Origin: Nocardia vaccinii NBRC 15922
GTDB taxonomy: Bacteria; Actinomycetota; Actinomycetes; Mycobacteriales; Mycobacteriaceae
DNA length: 64,000 nt
Reading direction: 5' to 3'
Assembly: GCF_001613305.1 (NCBI RefSeq)
Contig: NZ_BDCC01000028.1
Coordinates: forward strand, 124,001-188,000
Shown here piece by piece: positions 32,656 to 40,786 of this stretch (position 1 is the stretch's first letter; the number at the start of each line of letters is the position of its first letter). The notes beneath the pieces were generated by a model. It saw only the letters and a program-made list of their open reading frames with translations, searched no databases and was not told the DNA's origin. Position numbers and translations under genes: made by a program.

Positions 32656-33864
32656 ATGGCATCTGTGAGTCGCAGACAATTCCTCGTCGGTTCCGGCGTA
32701 CTGGGAACGCTCGGTGTGCTCGGCGCCTCGGCGGTCACCTGGGACGAGTTGCGGCATGCGGCGAGCACCACCCCGTTGCCCGCGGGGTCGGGCATTCTGG
32801 TGGTACTCACCATGTACGGCGGCAACGACGGCATCAATACCGTGATTCCGTACGCGGACAGCGCATATCACGACGCGCGTCCCGAATTGTCCTATCGCCC
32901 CGAGGAAGTGCTGCACCTGGATGGGCAGCTCGGTCTCAATCCGGCCATGAAGGGCCTGGCACAGCTGTGGGGGCAGCACGATCTGGCGATCGTGCGCGGC
33001 GTCGGATATCCGAAGCCGGACCACAGTCACTTCCGGTCCATGGACATCTGGCAGACCGCCGTCCCCGACGACCCGTCGCCGACCGGTTGGGTCGGCCGCT
33101 GGCTGGACGCGACCGGCGACGATCCGCTGCGCGCGGTCAATATCGGCTCGGTCCTGCCGACGCTGGCGATCGGCGCGAAACACACTGCCTCGGCGCTGGA
33201 TCCGTCCTCCGCTCCGCTGTCGGCACAACTGAGGGCCGAACTCGCCGGACTGGCCGCATCCGATCCGAACGACAGTGCTGCACAAGGGTTCGTGTGCCGC
33301 GGTTATCACTCGGAACAGACTGTGTCACAAGCCTTCTCGTCGATCGAAACGGGTGGGCAGACGAAATCGGGGACCGGGTCGGGCGGCAATCCGCTTGCGA
33401 CGCAACTGGATCTGGTTTCGCGCTGCATCAAAGCCGGTGTGCCCACCCGCGTCTACTCGGTCGGTCTGGGCGGTTTCGACACCCACGCCGACGAACGCGA
33501 CACCCAGGAGCAACTGCTCGGCCGCATGGACCAGGCGGTTTCGGCGTTCCTGCGCGATATGGCCGGACATCCGCGCGGACGCGACGTCGTCCTGTTGGCC
33601 TACAGCGAATTCGGCCGCCGCGTGACCGCCAATGCCTCGCAGGGCACCGACCACGGCACCGCGGGCCCCGTCTTCGTCGCGGGCTCCCGGGTCGCCGGCG
33701 GTTTCCACGGCGAAGAACCCAGCCTCACCGACCTCGACGACGGCGACCTCAAATCCACCGTCGACTTCCGCGACGTCTACCACGAACTCCTGCACCGAGT
33801 GGTTGCCACCGACCCCGCTCCCGTCCTCGGTTCGGGTCGTCGCGACCTGGGACTGATCACTTGA
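32656..33864 (+). CDS. DUF1501 family Tat-exported protein
   Basis: This 402-residue protein begins with a twin-arginine signal (SVSRRQFLVGSGVLGTLGVL). The DUF1501 domain resembles the alkaline phosphatase/sulfatase superfamily: VVLTMYGGNDGINTVIPY, GVGYPKPDHSHFRSMDIWQT, and the end motif YSEFGRRVTANASQGTDHGT then GPVFVAGSRVAGG. The Asp/His residues in these motifs could bind metal. Folded export by Tat is predicted, so it may act outside the membrane with the DUF1800 partner. The operon lies next to a two-component system whose predicted box is in its promoter. Enzyme activity is unproven. Confidence 0.88.
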   Translation: MASVSRRQFLVGSGVLGTLGVLGASAVTWDELRHAASTTPLPAGSGILVVLTMYGGNDGINTVIPYADSAYHDARPELSYRPEEVLHLDGQLGLNPAMKGLAQLWGQHDLAIVRGVGYPKPDHSHFRSMDIWQTAVPDDPSPTGWVGRWLDATGDDPLRAVNIGSVLPTLAIGAKHTASALDPSSAPLSAQLRAELAGLAASDPNDSAAQGFVCRGYHSEQTVSQAFSSIETGGQTKSGTGSGGNPLATQLDLVSRCIKAGVPTRVYSVGLGGFDTHADERDTQEQLLGRMDQAVSAFLRDMAGHPRGRDVVLLAYSEFGRRVTANASQGTDHGTAGPVFVAGSRVAGGFHGEEPSLTDLDDGDLKSTVDFRDVYHELLHRVVATDPAPVLGSGRRDLGLIT

Positions 33865-34190
33865 GCGCGCACGGGCCGGCCCAGTGGTCCGACCTGCGCG
33901 CCACTCCGCGCCGAAATTCGCGACGCAACACCGCGTGGAGCGGTCATCACCGACCCGGGGCCCGGTTGTCGATTCAGGCCGCCGTGCGTGGGTCCTCGGT
34001 TCGGGCGCGGTGGCATCGGCCCGGTCGCACGGGAATTCGACTACACCATCCCTGTGCACCGCGGGGTGACGCCGCTGCGAGGCTCTGCTGTGCGTGGATC
34101 GGCATGTTGCGGGATCCGCGTGCCGGTGGACTTCCCGCCCGTCGATCTCCACCCCGGGTCCACCCGCGGGTGGTGGGGTGACCGGCTCGT
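33865..34190. other. 326-bp gap with a 14-bp palindrome
   Basis: No gene is supported. A perfect palindrome CCACCCGCGGGTGG lies at 34160-34173, about 17 bases before the next start. It could be an operator for the following membrane-protein gene, though its high GC makes chance occurrence more likely than usual. Confidence 0.3.
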
Positions 34191-34733
34191 TTGATCGACG
34201 CTATAGCCATGAGCTTGCAGAATGCGGTACTCGAAGGTGTTGTCGTCGTCCTGGTGCTTGGCTGGATCGTCTATCGCCAGACGCGGTGGCAGGTAATGGA
34301 TCTCACGCGGGTGTGGCGCGGGCCGATCATTCTGGCGGTGATCGGCGTGCTGGTGTCGCGGTCGGCGGTGGCCGGAGCCTCGATCGGGACGCGGGCGGTG
34401 GCGCTGCTGGCGCTCGAGGCGGTGCTGAGCGTGGGTGTCGGTATCGGGATGGGGATGTTGTCGCAGGTGCGGCGGGTGGACGGGCAACTGCAGGCCCGGA
34501 CGGGCCTGGTCGGGTCGCTGTTGTGGTTCGTCATGCTGGCGGCGCGACTGGGAGTGGACGTGTGGGCCTCGGCCGGCGGGGCGAAGATCGTGGCCTCCGC
34601 CGGGATCATCCTGCTGATGCTGGCGCTGAACCGGGCCGGGCGCACGGTCATGTTGCTGCGGCGGTCCCGGGAGCCGTACCGCAGGCCACCGCCTGTGCGC
34701 ATCGCACCGGACTCGTCCGACGAGATGTCATGA
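34191..34733 (+). CDS. Multi-pass membrane protein, unknown
   Basis: This 180-residue protein (from TTG 34191; ATG at 34209 is the alternative) shows about five hydrophobic segments: LEGVVVVLVLGWIVYRQ, GPIILAVIGVLVSRSAVAG, AVALLALEAVLSVGVGIGMG, GLVGSLLWFVMLAARLGVDV and KIVASAGIILLMLALNRAG. It ends in a basic, Pro-rich cytosolic tail. GGGGTGA precedes the TTG. The layout is like small DUF-type integral membrane proteins in Nocardia; no named family is certain. It lies just upstream of a VOC-fold gene with 7 bases between, so they are likely co-transcribed. Confidence 0.7.
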   Translation: MIDAIAMSLQNAVLEGVVVVLVLGWIVYRQTRWQVMDLTRVWRGPIILAVIGVLVSRSAVAGASIGTRAVALLALEAVLSVGVGIGMGMLSQVRRVDGQLQARTGLVGSLLWFVMLAARLGVDVWASAGGAKIVASAGIILLMLALNRAGRTVMLLRRSREPYRRPPPVRIAPDSSDEMS

Positions 34734-34740
34734 TGAGCCC

Positions 34741-35139
34741 ATGGCGGATCAGAAAATCACCACGCAGCTGATGTTCGAGGGCGCCGCCGAGGCGGCCATG
34801 ACCTTCTATACGAGTCTGTTCGAGGACGGCGCCGTGCTGGAGATCGATCGGTATGCCGCCGGTGAACCCGGGGCGGAGGGCACCGTCAAACGTGCCGTGT
34901 TCCGGCTGGCCGGTCAGCAGTTCAGCTGTATCGACAGTTTCGTGCATCACGAGTTCGGTTTCACGCCGTCGATGTCGCTGTTCGTCGAATGCGCCTCCGA
35001 TGCGGAACTCGAGCGACTCTACGCGGCGCTGTCCGAGGGCGGCGGGGAGTTGATGCCGTTGGGCGAGTACGGATTCAGCAGGCGTTTCGGATGGGTGAAC
35101 GACCGTTTCGGTGTTTCCTGGCAACTGAATCTGCAGTAG
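34741..35139 (+). CDS. VOC-superfamily protein (PhnB-like)
   Basis: This 132-residue protein has the vicinal-oxygen-chelate fold. ITTQLMFEGAAEAAMTFYTS and VFRLAGQQFSCIDSFVHHEF come first, then MSLFVECASDAELERLYAAL and a C-terminal FSRRFGWVNDRFGVSWQLNL. PhnB-like members are small dimeric proteins, some metal-binding, usually without known activity; older annotations call them 3-demethylubiquinone methyltransferases. The ATG lies 7 bases after the membrane-protein gene stop. The stop codon lies inside an inverted repeat shared with the convergent permease gene. Confidence 0.82.
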   Translation: MADQKITTQLMFEGAAEAAMTFYTSLFEDGAVLEIDRYAAGEPGAEGTVKRAVFRLAGQQFSCIDSFVHHEFGFTPSMSLFVECASDAELERLYAALSEGGGELMPLGEYGFSRRFGWVNDRFGVSWQLNLQ

Positions 35140-35192
35140 CGCAAAGCTTTCGGACCGGACGGCTCACCGGGCATCGGAACCCTTTGCGCTAC
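35136..35192. terminator. Long-loop inverted repeat at a convergent gene junction
   Basis: GTAGCGCAAAG (35136-35146) and CTTTGCGCTAC (35182-35192) are exact 11-bp complements with a 35-base loop. The left arm includes the stop codon of the VOC gene; the right arm lies in the last codons of the minus-strand permease. It is a candidate shared terminator for both convergent genes, although the loop is long. Confidence 0.4.
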
Positions 35193-35856
35193 GGCGCAAT
35201 CGGCCCGTACCCGGTGTGCCGGCCCATACCGCCAGCGCGAGCAGTGCGTCCAGCACCAGCGCCAGCGCGGCCACCAGCAGTGCTCCGACCAGTACCCGGT
35301 CGTACTTGTACAGACTGATGCCATCGAAGATGTAGCGGCCCAGCCCGCCCAGATTCACGTACGCGGCGATGGTCGCGGTCGCCACCACCTGCAGTGTGGC
35401 CGAACGCAATCCGGTGAGCAGCACCGGCATCGCATTGGGCGTCTCGACCCGCAGCAGCACCTGGCGTTCGGTCATTCCCATCGCGCGCGAGGCGTCCACC
35501 ACGGTCGGATCGACATTCGCGATGCCCGCGTATGTGCCCGCGAGCAGTGGCGGGATGCCGACGGTGACCAGCGCCAGCAGCGGTGGCAGCAATCCCAGTC
35601 CCAGTCCCAGCACGACGATGGTCAGCACGCCGAGCGTCGGCAGCGCGCGCATCGCGTTGGCGAAGCCGACGACCAGGCCGCCGCCGCGTCGGCTGTGCCC
35701 GATCAGCAGTCCGATCGGCACCGCGACCGCCGCGGAGATCGCGATCGCCAGGAAGCTGTACCACAGGTGCTGTAGCAGCCGATTCCCGATTCCGGCCGGA
35801 CCGCCCCAGTTCGCCGCGGTGGTCAAGTAGTGCCAGGCGTCGATGAAGAGGTTCAT
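35164..35856 (-). CDS. Osmoprotectant (glycine betaine-type) ABC transporter permease 2
   Basis: This 230-residue permease has the binding-protein-dependent transport motif (EAA loop) VDASRAMGMTERQVLLRVET and about six membrane helices (YSFLAIAISAAVAVPIGLLI through LVGALLVAALALVLDALLAL). It resembles OpuCB/OpuCD and ProW-like membrane subunits. The ATG at 35856 overlaps the stop of permease 1 (ATGA), which fixes it. It is the last gene of an operon of binding protein, ATPase and two permeases on the minus strand that imports compatible solutes such as glycine betaine or choline derivatives. The exact ligand is not known. Confidence 0.9.
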   Translation of the reverse strand: MNLFIDAWHYLTTAANWGGPAGIGNRLLQHLWYSFLAIAISAAVAVPIGLLIGHSRRGGGLVVGFANAMRALPTLGVLTIVVLGLGLGLLPPLLALVTVGIPPLLAGTYAGIANVDPTVVDASRAMGMTERQVLLRVETPNAMPVLLTGLRSATLQVVATATIAAYVNLGGLGRYIFDGISLYKYDRVLVGALLVAALALVLDALLALAVWAGTPGTGRLRRSAKGSDAR

Positions 35857-36494
35857 GCGCGCACCCCGCGCAACCACGGCGTGGCCCAGCGGCCGAGCAG
35901 GAACAGCACCCGATCGACAACCAGGGCCAGGATCAGCACCACGATGATTCCGGCGACGATCTCGTCGGGATAGTCGCGCTGATATCCCTGGGTGAACAGC
36001 TTGCCCAGCCCGCCCACGCCGATCAGCGCGCCGACGGTCACCATGGAGATGTTGGTGACCGCCACCACCCGCAGATTTGCCACGAAAACCGGGATGGCCA
36101 AAGGGAATTCGACCATCAGAGTGCGGCGGAGCCGAGTGTGGCCGATGGCGTCGGAAGCGTCGAGCACATCGGCGGGTACCGAGTCCAGTGCCGCGGGGAC
36201 CGCGATGATCAGCAGCGCCGCCGAGTAGATGCTCAGCGCGATGACCACATTCAGCGGATCGATGGTCGCGATACCCGCCAGCGGCGGAATGATCACCAGC
36301 AATGCCAGGGACGGAATCGTGAAGGCCAGGCTCGCGAGGGTGACCGTGATTCGCCGCAGCCACGGCACCCGGCGCACCGCCGCGCCCGCGGGAATCGCGA
36401 TCACCAGCCCGATCAGCAGCGGGACCAGCGCCAGATACAGATGCGTGCGCGCGAATCCGGCGATCTCGGCGAAATTGTCGATCAGATATCTCAT
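35853..36494 (-). CDS. Osmoprotectant ABC transporter permease 1
   Basis: This 213-residue permease has helices such as HLYLALVPLLIGLVIAIPAG and TVTLASLAFTIPSLALLVII. The EAA-type loop is LDASDAIGHTRLRRTLMVEF, followed by TVGALIGVGGLGKLFTQGYQ. It pairs with permease 2 to form a heterodimeric channel. The start ATG at 36494 lies 16 bases after the ATPase gene stop. The gene pair is a diverged duplication, as in OpuC-type importers. Confidence 0.9.
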   Translation of the reverse strand: MRYLIDNFAEIAGFARTHLYLALVPLLIGLVIAIPAGAAVRRVPWLRRITVTLASLAFTIPSLALLVIIPPLAGIATIDPLNVVIALSIYSAALLIIAVPAALDSVPADVLDASDAIGHTRLRRTLMVEFPLAIPVFVANLRVVAVTNISMVTVGALIGVGGLGKLFTQGYQRDYPDEIVAGIIVVLILALVVDRVLFLLGRWATPWLRGVRA

Positions 36495-36510
36495 CGGGTG
36501 GTATCCGGTC

Positions 36511-37662
36511 TCACCGCGCCTGCTCCTGTTCGAAGAAGTGGCGATTGCGCGCGGCGTCCTCGTCCGAACGCTGCGCGGCGAGCCGATCGATGACCTCGGA
36601 GGCCAGCAGTCCACCGGCCACCGCGCCCGAATCGTCCACGGCCACACCGACTCCCGACGGTGAGGAGATCGCGGCGTCCAATGCCTGGCGCAGATCCGCG
36701 CCCGGGGGGAACAGCGATCCGCCCGCGGACATGCTCTCGGCCAGTGCGTGTCCCGCGCGCACGCGCTCGACGGCGGTGACGTCGACCCAGCCGATCGGTC
36801 GGCGCGAATCGTTCACCACCAGCACCCATTCGCCGCGCTCGAGCCGGAGTTCGGGAACCTGCGATCCGGTCGCGGTCCGGATGTCGTGCAGCGCGACACC
36901 GTCGGCGGGCCGGAAGGAAAGTCCGCGATAGCCGCGGTCCCGTCCGGCGAATTCGGCCACGAAATCGGTTGCGGGTTCGGCCAGTACTCGCTGGGGCGAA
37001 TCATATTGCTGCAGAATGCCACCGCGGCCGAAGACCGCGATGCGATCGCCGAGTTTGATCGCCTCGTCCATATCGTGCGTGACGAAGACGATCGTCTTGT
37101 GCAGCTCCGCCTGCAGCCGCTGCATCTCGGCCTGCAACTCCTCGCGCACCACCGGATCCACGGCGCTGAACGGCTCGTCCATCAGCAGGATCGGCGGGTC
37201 GGCCGCCAAGGCCCGTGCCACGCCGACACGCTGCTGCTGCCCGCCGGACAGCTGCGCCGGATACCGGCTCGCCAGCGCCCGATCCAGCCCGACCCGATCG
37301 AGCACCTCGAGCGCGGCTCGGCGCGCGGCGCGACGGGATTGCCCGCGCAGCACCGGCACCGTGGCGACGTTGTCGAGCACCGTGCGATGCGGCAGCAGTC
37401 CCGCGTGCTGGATCACGTAGCCGATACCCAGTCGCAACCGCACCGGATCGACCGTCGAAATATCTTGGCCCGCAACGGTTATCGTGCCTGTCGTCGGCAC
37501 GATCATCCGGTTGATCATGCGCATGGACGTGGTCTTACCGCAGCCCGACGGGCCCACGAACACGGTGACCGACCCGGATTCGATCCGCAGATCCAGACCG
37601 GAAACCGCGGTCGTCCCGTCCGGGTAGGTCTTGCCCACACCGCTGAATTCGATCTCGCTCAC
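36511..37662 (-). CDS. Osmoprotectant ABC transporter ATP-binding protein with CBS domains
   Basis: This 383-residue ATPase has Walker A FVGPSGCGKTTSMRMINRMI, signature LSGGQQQRVGVARALAAD, Walker B ILLMDEPFSAVDPVVREELQ and switch His FVTHDMDEAIKLGD. After about residue 240 a tandem CBS-domain region follows (WVLVVNDSRRPIGWVDVTAV and SSPSGVGVAVDDSGAVAGG). CBS pairs in OpuA/OpuC ATPases sense ionic strength or cyclic-di-AMP. The GTG at 37662 is taken because the ribosome-binding GGTGGAG sits just upstream; that initiation site is copied in an 80-bp tandem repeat behind it. It energises the permeases downstream. Confidence 0.92.
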   Translation of the reverse strand: MSEIEFSGVGKTYPDGTTAVSGLDLRIESGSVTVFVGPSGCGKTTSMRMINRMIVPTTGTITVAGQDISTVDPVRLRLGIGYVIQHAGLLPHRTVLDNVATVPVLRGQSRRAARRAALEVLDRVGLDRALASRYPAQLSGGQQQRVGVARALAADPPILLMDEPFSAVDPVVREELQAEMQRLQAELHKTIVFVTHDMDEAIKLGDRIAVFGRGGILQQYDSPQRVLAEPATDFVAEFAGRDRGYRGLSFRPADGVALHDIRTATGSQVPELRLERGEWVLVVNDSRRPIGWVDVTAVERVRAGHALAESMSAGGSLFPPGADLRQALDAAISSPSGVGVAVDDSGAVAGGLLASEVIDRLAAQRSDEDAARNRHFFEQEQAR

Positions 37663-37919
37663 GACTCCACCTCGCTGGCGCTCGCCTCCGTCGTGCGCGA
37701 TGCGCACTGTGTCCATGGTTCGCTGCGCTGCGCTGCGCTCACGACTCCACCTCGCCGGCGCTCGCCTCCGTCGTGCGCGATGCGCACTGTGTCCATGGTG
37801 CGCTGCGCTGCGCTTCGCTCACGACTCCACCTCGCTGGCGCTCGCCTCCGTCGTGCGCGATGCGCACTGTGTCCATGGTTCGCTGCGCTGCGCTTCGCTC
37901 ACGACTCCACCTCGCCGGC
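37661..37919 (-). repeat. 80-bp tandem repeat (about 3.2 copies) containing a copied ribosome-binding site and start codon
   Basis: Units start at 37661, 37741 and 37821 with a partial fourth at 37901-37919, an exact 80-bp period with only a few substitutions (C/T, T/G and G/T positions). On the minus strand each unit contains GGTGGAG, then GTGAGCG, i.e. the ATPase gene's own initiation site, plus a CCATGGACACAGTG block. Because 80 is not a multiple of three, the upstream copies run in other frames. It fills the gap between the binding-protein stop (37924) and the ATPase start. Confidence 0.9.
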
Positions 37920-37923
37920 AAAC

Positions 37924-38919
37924 CTATCCGATCGGCTTGTCCAGTCCTTGTGCGGTGACCCAGGACTTCGCGGCGGCCGCGGGCTCGACCTTGGCCGCGC
38001 CGGACACCTGCTCGTTGAGCGCGATCAGCTGGTCGGTGGTCAATTTCGCGGAGATCGCGTCGAGCACCTTCAATGCCTTGTCGGACTTCTTCTTCGCGTT
38101 CAGCACCGGCACGACGTTCTGCGCGGCGAAATTGTGTTGTGGATCGTCGAGCACCACCAGGTTGTTCTCCTTTATGGCGGGGGAGGTGGTGAAGATATCG
38201 GCCGCGGTGACCTGCCCGGACGTCAGCGCGCGCACCGTCGCGGGGCCGCCCTCATCGCTGATCGGGACGTATTTGTTCGCCGGGATGTCCAGGTTGTAAT
38301 GCTTCTTCAGGCCGGGCAGGCCGTCGGGGCGCTCGGCGAATTCCGGTGCGCCGCCGAAGCTCACCTCGGACGAGTGCGCGGCCAGGTCCGCGATCGAACG
38401 CAGATTCCACTTCCGCACCGTCTCCTGGGTGACCACCACAGCATCGGAATCCTGGCCCGACGCGGGTGTGCCGGTGACCAGGTCGCCGCCCAGCGCCTTG
38501 CTGAGCGCCTGATTCACCGCGGTGGCGTCGGTCGCGGTCGCCGACTTGTCCAGGTACTGCAGCAGATTGCCGGTGTAGTCGGGAATCACGCCGATCGAAC
38601 ATTCGCGCAGCGCCGGGATGTACGCCTCGCGACTGCCGATATTCAGTTTGGTGTCGACGGTGAAACCGTTGGCGCGCAGCGTCTCGGCGTACACGTCGGC
38701 GACGGTCTCCGACTCCGGGAAGTTGGCCGAGCCGACGGTGAGCTTGTTGGCATCACCCGTGCAGCCGCCCGATCCGGCGGCCAGCGGATCGGAACTGCCG
38801 CCACAGGCGGACAGCGCCATCGCCGCTGCCAGAGCGACGGCTGTGGCCACGAATCGGACGGCGGTGAACGCGGGGCGAAGTCCGCGCCGACGCGCGGAGA
38901 GGATGATCGTGGGTTTCAC
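37924..38919 (-). CDS. Osmoprotectant ABC transporter substrate-binding lipoprotein (OsmF/OpuCC-like)
   Basis: This 331-residue protein has a lipoprotein signal ending in the lipobox ALSACGGSSD. The ligand-binding domain follows: LTVGSANFPESETVADVYAE, REAYIPALRECSIGVIPDYT then GNLLQYLD, LRSIADLAAHSSEVSFGGAP, and FAAQNVVPVLNAKKKSDKAL near the end. These two-lobe proteins bind glycine betaine, choline or similar solutes through aromatic residues. It is anchored outside the membrane. The GTG at 38919 has AAGGA seven bases upstream. It is the first gene of the importer operon, with the tandem repeat between it and the ATPase gene. Confidence 0.9.
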   Translation of the reverse strand: MKPTIILSARRRGLRPAFTAVRFVATAVALAAAMALSACGGSSDPLAAGSGGCTGDANKLTVGSANFPESETVADVYAETLRANGFTVDTKLNIGSREAYIPALRECSIGVIPDYTGNLLQYLDKSATATDATAVNQALSKALGGDLVTGTPASGQDSDAVVVTQETVRKWNLRSIADLAAHSSEVSFGGAPEFAERPDGLPGLKKHYNLDIPANKYVPISDEGGPATVRALTSGQVTAADIFTTSPAIKENNLVVLDDPQHNFAAQNVVPVLNAKKKSDKALKVLDAISAKLTTDQLIALNEQVSGAAKVEPAAAAKSWVTAQGLDKPIG

Positions 38920-39063
38920 TGCTGTCCTTCCGAGGGCCCGGCGCTGCCGGGTGAGGTGCGGCGCGGCCCGGCTACCATTCGTCGTCGGGGTGGCCGCGGT
39001 CTGGCTGTCCATCCTTGCAGCCGGGTGTCGTTCTGACTATCTAACGGGAGTAGGTGTCGCCGG

Positions 39064-40056
39064 ATGGAATTGGCAGCGTCGCTGCGAACGGCGGCTCGCG
39101 CGGTGCTCGCCGCGACGACGTTGACGCTGGTCGTCTCGTGTTCGCACAGCGATTCCGGCGGGACGATCACGGTCGGCGCGGGCAGTTCGGCGCAGTCGGA
39201 ATTGATCGCCGAAATCTATGCCGGAGCCCTGGCCCGCACCGGCGCGCACACGGCGGTGAGCGCGCGACTGGGCGGCCGCGGGGACTATCTGGCCGCCCTG
39301 GACGCGGATCGGGTGACGCTGGTCGGTGACGACAGCGGCGATCTGCTGACCGCGCTGGACCCGCGATCGACCGCTCGCGTCTCCGATCCGGACGCGGTCT
39401 CGGCCCGGGCGAGCGAGGCGACCGGAACGACGGTCGCGCCGGCCGCGCCCGGCTCCTCGGTGTCGGATGCGTTGAGCCGGGCCATGCCCGAGGGGCTGGT
39501 GATCTCCGATATCGCCGACGGCACCGACCTGCGCCCGGATTTCGTGCTGACGGCCGCCGAGGCCGCCCGCGTACCGCATTCGCTGCCGGATCTGGCCGCG
39601 CACTGCGGTGAGCTGTCGGTGGGCATCGCCACGGGTAGCGAACTGGATCCGCTGCGCCCCGCACCGGACCCGCAGCGTGATGTGCTTACCCCGCTGCGGC
39701 AGGTCTACGGCTGCGATATCGCCCACTACACGGTCTACCCGAACGATACCGCGCTGCGGAACGCGTTGCGGGGCGGGCGGATTCAGGCCGGAGTGCTGAC
39801 CGCTCCGGCGACGCTGCTGCCCGGGGGCCCGGGGGACCTGGTGGCGGCGGCCGATCCGGACTACGCGTTTCGTGCGCAGAACATCGTCCCGCTGTTCCGG
39901 CAGGGGTCGCTGACCGAGACCCAGATCAAGAAGCTGAACTACGTCGCGGGCGAACTCACCACCGAGGATCTGACCACGATGATCCGCCGCCTGCGCGACG
40001 AGCACGCCTCGGCTGCCGACCTGGCACGTAGCTGGCTGGACGAGTACGACCTCTAG
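39064..40056 (+). CDS. Second, divergently transcribed substrate-binding lipoprotein of the same family
   Basis: This 330-residue protein has a lipobox VVSCSHSDSG and the same two-domain fold as the divergent binding protein: ITVGAGSSAQSELIAEIYAG, LPDLAAHCGELSVGIATGSE, YAFRAQNIVPLFRQGSL and a C-terminal TEDLTTMIRRLRDEH. It is much diverged. It replaces the ligand block with a shorter GGRGDYLAALDADRVTLVG and keeps few aromatic residues, so the ligand is probably different. It has no ATPase or permease of its own and may share the minus-strand transporter. The start ATG lies about 15 bases after GGGAG. Confidence 0.8.
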   Translation: MELAASLRTAARAVLAATTLTLVVSCSHSDSGGTITVGAGSSAQSELIAEIYAGALARTGAHTAVSARLGGRGDYLAALDADRVTLVGDDSGDLLTALDPRSTARVSDPDAVSARASEATGTTVAPAAPGSSVSDALSRAMPEGLVISDIADGTDLRPDFVLTAAEAARVPHSLPDLAAHCGELSVGIATGSELDPLRPAPDPQRDVLTPLRQVYGCDIAHYTVYPNDTALRNALRGGRIQAGVLTAPATLLPGGPGDLVAAADPDYAFRAQNIVPLFRQGSLTETQIKKLNYVAGELTTEDLTTMIRRLRDEHASAADLARSWLDEYDL

Positions 40057-40219
40057 GGCGTGCCGGCCTCGCCGGTTCCTGTCGCATTCGCCGGTATGTT
40101 GCCCTGGATTCCGATCTGTTCGTGGCCGCGGTTCCGCGTGCCGATCCGGGCCCATCGGTCGAATCCGGCGAGTAATCTCAGGTGGGTTGATCAAGCAGCC
40201 ACCCGAGGGAGGCGCAGGC

Positions 40220-40729
40220 ATGTTCAATCGGACGATCGTCGCGCGCACACTCACCGCCTGTGCGCTGGCCGCACTGCTGAGCACCGCCGCCTGTGCTGGA
40301 TCGGGCGGCAAATCCGGCGGTCCGGCCACCAGTAGCAGTCGCCCACCCACCGTTACCCAGGCTGTCACCGCCACCTACCAGCGCTTCTTCGACGGGGCGA
40401 CCCCCGCCGACCAGAAGATCGCACTGCTGGAGAACGGCCAGGCCTTCGCGGCCACCATCAAGGCCCAGGCCGATTCCTCGATGGCCAAGAGCACCACCGC
40501 GACGGTGTCCAATGTGGCCAGTTCGGGCACCGACCACGCCGATGTCACCTTCACCATCCTGTTCAACGGCAAACCCGCGCTGGCCGGGCAGTCCGGGACG
40601 GCGGTCCGGATCGAGGGCGCCTGGAAGGTCACCGCGGCGACGTTCTGCGCCCTGCTGACCCTCGAGGGCAACCCGCCGCCGGCCTGTGCCGCGCCGAGCC
40701 CCACGCAGCCACCCGCGCCGACGTCCTGA
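40220..40729 (+). CDS. Mtb12-like small secreted lipoprotein
   Basis: This 169-residue protein begins with a lipoprotein signal (TLTACALAALLSTAACAGSG, lipobox Cys in TAACAG). The domain that follows has QAVTATYQRFFDGATPADQK, IALLENGQAFAATIKAQADS and the strands ATVSNVASSGTDHADVTFTI then LFNGKPALAGQSGTAVR. It resembles the low-molecular-weight antigen Mtb12 family of mycobacteria. The role is unknown. GAGGGAGG lies about seven bases before the ATG. A Cys pair FCALLTLEGNPPPACAAP near the end may be disulfide-linked. Confidence 0.75.
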   Translation: MFNRTIVARTLTACALAALLSTAACAGSGGKSGGPATSSSRPPTVTQAVTATYQRFFDGATPADQKIALLENGQAFAATIKAQADSSMAKSTTATVSNVASSGTDHADVTFTILFNGKPALAGQSGTAVRIEGAWKVTAATFCALLTLEGNPPPACAAPSPTQPPAPTS

Positions 40730-40773
40730 GCCGGACATGTCTCGCACATCTCCCGCACGAGGGCATCGAAATC

Positions 40774-40786
40774 GTTGTGGCACAAC
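40774..40786. promoter_or_regulatory. Short palindrome at the MFS gene start
   Basis: GTTGTG-G-CACAAC is a 6-bp-arm palindrome (40774-40786) ending directly before the ATG at 40787. It could be a repressor site for the pump gene. No ribosome-binding site is seen. Confidence 0.3.

Noticed and set aside
37661..37919. CRISPR array
   Set aside because: Units are contiguous 80-bp repeats without unique spacers and no cas genes are present.
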